Shown here: in pieces, positions 6,337 through 8,397 of the stretch | Layout of the letters: every line of letters starts with the position of its first letter | Position numbering within the stretch: the stretch's first letter is position 1 | Source: Planctomycetota bacterium | GTDB taxonomy: Bacteria > Planctomycetota > Phycisphaerae > WQYP01 | DNA length: 8,397 nt | Assembly (NCBI GenBank): GCA_021805585.1 | Contig: JAJZEY010000243.1 | Coordinates: 1 to 8,397 of the forward strand | Reading direction: 5' to 3' | The notes under the pieces: model-generated | What the model was told of the DNA's origin: nothing | Seen by the model: the letters and a program-made list of their open reading frames with translations, nothing else | Databases searched by the model: none | Program-made: the position numbers and the translations under genes

Positions 6337-8246
6337 AGATAGACCCTCGGTTCGTAGTCGAAAGCGGTACCGAAATATTCGGCGGCTCTGAATTGTTGGT
6401 AAAGGGCTGTCTGGAAACTCCCGGCGGCGTCGCCCTGCTGACCGGCTACCCCGGTTCGCCACTGGCCGGTTTTTTTGATACCTGCGGCGACATTGGCGAA
6501 TTGCTGGACAGCAAGGGTGTTTGCGCCAAAATGGCCAATAACGAGGCCATCAGCGTCGCGATGCTAAATGGCGCACAAATGGTGGGCGTAAAGGGAATTG
6601 CGGTTTTTAAATCCGTCGGCCTGCATGTCGCATCCGATGCCCTGGCACTGGGAAATCTGGCCGGCGTGCCCCATCCGGCGGGTGGAGCTTTAGTCGTCAG
6701 TGGTGATGATCCCTGGAGTGATTCAACCCAAGTCCCCGCGGACTCGCGCTTCCTTTTTGAGCACCTGCGCGTCCCGGTTATTGAACCGGCCAATCCGCAG
6801 GAATTAAAAGACTGGGTCGCCCAGGCCTTTGACCTTTCCGCCGCATCCAAGCTTTACATGGGAATGATGGTCACGGTGGCGCTGGCCGATGGCGGCGGCA
6901 CGGTTACCTGCCGGGAAAACCACTGGCCGGTGATTTCCACACGCGATCGCATTGCCATTGAAACCGGCAAAATTCCGGTGGAGAACACCGTTCTGCTTCC
7001 GCCGCGGAGCTGGCGACAGGAACTGACCTTTGCCGACCGGTTCACCGCCCTCCTGGAACGCAGCCGGCAGTTGGGGCTTTCCCGAATTATTAACCCGATT
7101 GAACGGACCTGGCGCGGCGGTCGCAGCGAAAAATGTCCGGTCGGCTTTATATCATCGGGCATGTCGCATACATTCCTGGTTCACGCATTGCATGAAATGG
7201 GGCTGTCCACCACGTTTCCCATTCTTAAGCTGGCGATAAGCTATCCCATTGACACGAAACTCGTCGATGAGCTGGCCGGTATGTGCGAAAGAATTGTAGT
7301 GGTGGAAGAACGCCGCAGCTTTATTGAAAAACAGGTTTCGGAGCATATTGCCCTCCAGCGGCAACTACATCCGGACCTTCCCAATGCAAACGTTCAGGTA
7401 TGGGGCAAAACATTCCCCGGCGACCGGCCCGGCATTCCATCCACCCGCGGTCTGCATCCCTCCATGCTTATTGAAATTCTGACTCGCTTTTTACGCGATA
7501 CGCCCAATATTCCCCACGAATTATCCAACGGGCGGCTGTCTGAAGAACTTGCGACCATCGCCATGGCCAACAACGCGCCGGGGGATGTCGCGGTGCGCAC
7601 GCCGGCCTATTGCCCGGGCTGTCCGCATCGTGATTCTTCCAGCGCACTGCTTGAAATCCGCAAGGACATGATGGATCCGCAATATATGCAGCAGCATTAC
7701 GGCAAGGGACCTATTGACCTTGTCGCCCATGGCGACACCGGCTGCTACACCATGATGATGTTTGAACCCAACAAACCGCTTATGCACAACTACAGCGGCA
7801 TGGGGCTTGGCGGTGCGACCGGCGGCGGTGTGGACCCATTTATCACCAACAAACAGATTGTGTTCATGGGGGATGGCACCTTTTTCCATTCAGGTCAACT
7901 GGCCATCGCCAATTCCATAAATCAGGGGCAGGATATTACCTACATTATCCTGCAAAACGGTACCACGGCCATGACCGGTCATCAGACCAACCCGACACAG
8001 GAAAAGGACATTCTGGGCCATCAGGCGCTTTCACACGACATTGAACGCATTGTACGCTCCATGATTCCGGATGCCGCCGGGCCGCTGCGCTTCCGCGGCA
8101 AAGAAGGCCGCAACGAGCCGCAGCCCCGTGTGTTCCGAATGAATCCGGCCGATCGGGACACCTACCGCGACATGCTTGAACGGATTCTGCTGCAAGATGG
8201 CGTAAAAGTAGTGGTTGCGGATAAGGAATGCGGTATCACATTCTAG
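6333..8246 (+). CDS. 2-oxoacid (indolepyruvate-type) ferredoxin oxidoreductase, TPP-binding alpha-like part, ends at an in-frame TAG
   Basis: A cytoplasmic thiamine-diphosphate enzyme part that oxidatively decarboxylates 2-oxoacids (arylpyruvates in the IorA family) to acyl-CoA with reduction of ferredoxin. Residues ~15-210 are the POR N-terminal pyrimidine-binding domain: TGYPGSPLAGFF at 37-48, and NNEAISVAMLNGA with the conserved Glu71. Residues ~268-330 (CPVGFISSGMSHTFLVHAL, IVVVEERRSFIE) match the transketolase-C-like domain II. Residues ~425-560 are the TPP-diphosphate domain: CPGCPHR (Cys427, Cys430), HGDTGCYTMM, the metal-binding GDG at 513-515 with Asn542 26 residues on, and NGTTAMTGHQ. 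Classical IorA ends in two [4Fe-4S] motifs, but none occurs before this stop, and the frame downstream of TAG carries one. The annotated end is therefore probably an interruption. The start has only a weak GGA upstream. The preference for indolepyruvate over other 2-oxoacids is inferred from the CPGCPHR/TAMTGHQ signatures. Confidence 0.88.
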   Translation: MKIDPRFVVESGTEIFGGSELLVKGCLETPGGVALLTGYPGSPLAGFFDTCGDIGELLDSKGVCAKMANNEAISVAMLNGAQMVGVKGIAVFKSVGLHVASDALALGNLAGVPHPAGGALVVSGDDPWSDSTQVPADSRFLFEHLRVPVIEPANPQELKDWVAQAFDLSAASKLYMGMMVTVALADGGGTVTCRENHWPVISTRDRIAIETGKIPVENTVLLPPRSWRQELTFADRFTALLERSRQLGLSRIINPIERTWRGGRSEKCPVGFISSGMSHTFLVHALHEMGLSTTFPILKLAISYPIDTKLVDELAGMCERIVVVEERRSFIEKQVSEHIALQRQLHPDLPNANVQVWGKTFPGDRPGIPSTRGLHPSMLIEILTRFLRDTPNIPHELSNGRLSEELATIAMANNAPGDVAVRTPAYCPGCPHRDSSSALLEIRKDMMDPQYMQQHYGKGPIDLVAHGDTGCYTMMMFEPNKPLMHNYSGMGLGGATGGGVDPFITNKQIVFMGDGTFFHSGQLAIANSINQGQDITYIILQNGTTAMTGHQTNPTQEKDILGHQALSHDIERIVRSMIPDAAGPLRFRGKEGRNEPQPRVFRMNPADRDTYRDMLERILLQDGVKVVVADKECGITF

Positions 8247-8397
8247 CGGCGGCGGCACCGCGCGGAAGTGACGGAAAAAAAGGAACAGGGGTTTTTACGT
8301 CAGAAAACCTTCATGAATGTCACTGAAGAAGTGTGCGAGTACTGCCTGGAATGTACCAACCAGACCGGCTGCCCCGCGCTGAAAGTTGCCCATACGG
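8247..8397 (+). pseudogene. In-frame continuation of the oxidoreductase after TAG, cysteine-rich [4Fe-4S]-type segment (partial)
   Basis: Directly after the TAG at 8244-8246 the same frame stays open for 50 codons to the window edge. It reads RRRHRAEVTEKKEQGFLRQK, then TFMNVTEEVCEYCLECTNQT, then GCPALKVAHT. The cysteine codons at 8334, 8343, 8352 and 8370 form CX2CX2CX5CP, an iron-sulfur-type motif expected in this enzyme class after the TPP domain. There is no good start of its own: ATG 8313 and GTG 8268 lack a Shine-Dalgarno at the right distance. So this looks like the rest of the same polypeptide, cut off by a nonsense mutation, a sequencing error or a recoded codon. I recall homologues running through this junction unbroken, but that needs an alignment. 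The feature continues beyond the window. Confidence 0.7.

Noticed and set aside
8244..8246. Genome-wide reassignment of TAG to a sense codon
   Set aside because: The glycosidase gene ends with TAG exactly at a natural family C-terminus, so TAG is used as a real stop here. Local readthrough or mutation remains possible.

Overview
The window looks like a chromosomal segment of a Gram-negative-type environmental bacterium. The best guess is a planctomycete of the Phycisphaerae/Tepidisphaerales kind. This is inferred from three things: a secreted protein of the autotransporter-associated beta-strand-repeat type, a GAF/PAS-LuxR regulator of a type I associate with Planctomycetes and Verrucomicrobia, and a lone exported GH127-type glycosidase. 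The lineage is not proven by any marker gene. I see no tRNA, rRNA, CRISPR array, transposase or phage gene.

Layout. (1) Positions 1-892, minus strand: the N-terminal 297 codons of a large exported beta-strand-repeat protein whose rest lies off the left edge. (2) 893-1642: a long divergent intergenic region with a good ribosome binding site for the leftward gene and a cluster of three inverted repeats upstream of the rightward gene. (3) 1643-2770: a LuxR-type regulator with an unexpected hydrophobic C-terminal tail. (4) 2771-3160: a gap with no recognisable gene, ending in a very strong Shine-Dalgarno sequence that serves only a three-codon ORF. (5) 3161-5620: an exported GH127/GH146-type beta-L-arabinofuranosidase with its zinc/cysteine active site intact. 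(6) 5621-6332: an intergenic region with a terminator-like double hairpin (5943-5976), a TATAAT box flanked by 9-bp direct repeats, a possible 84-codon small ORF ending in an ATGA overlap, and a nested 48-nt inverted repeat. (7) 6333-8246: a TPP-dependent 2-oxoacid (indolepyruvate-type) ferredoxin oxidoreductase alpha-like subunit. It ends at a TAG codon, after which the same frame carries on to the window edge with what looks like the next, cysteine-rich part of the same protein.

How the genes may work together. The regulator and the arabinofuranosidase are co-directional, but a 390-nt gap separates them, so an operon is not shown. Plausibly the regulator controls the arabinofuranosidase or the divergent surface protein, since all would suit a plant-polysaccharide-degrading lifestyle. 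The oxidoreductase sits behind a terminator and its own promoter-like signals, so it is probably a separate unit for amino-acid-derived 2-oxoacid oxidation.

The observations most worth checking are the in-frame amber codon inside the oxidoreductase, the hydrophobic tail on the regulator, the strong Shine-Dalgarno/tripeptide leader before the glycosidase, and the layered cis-elements before the oxidoreductase. No clearly new defence or mobile system is visible.
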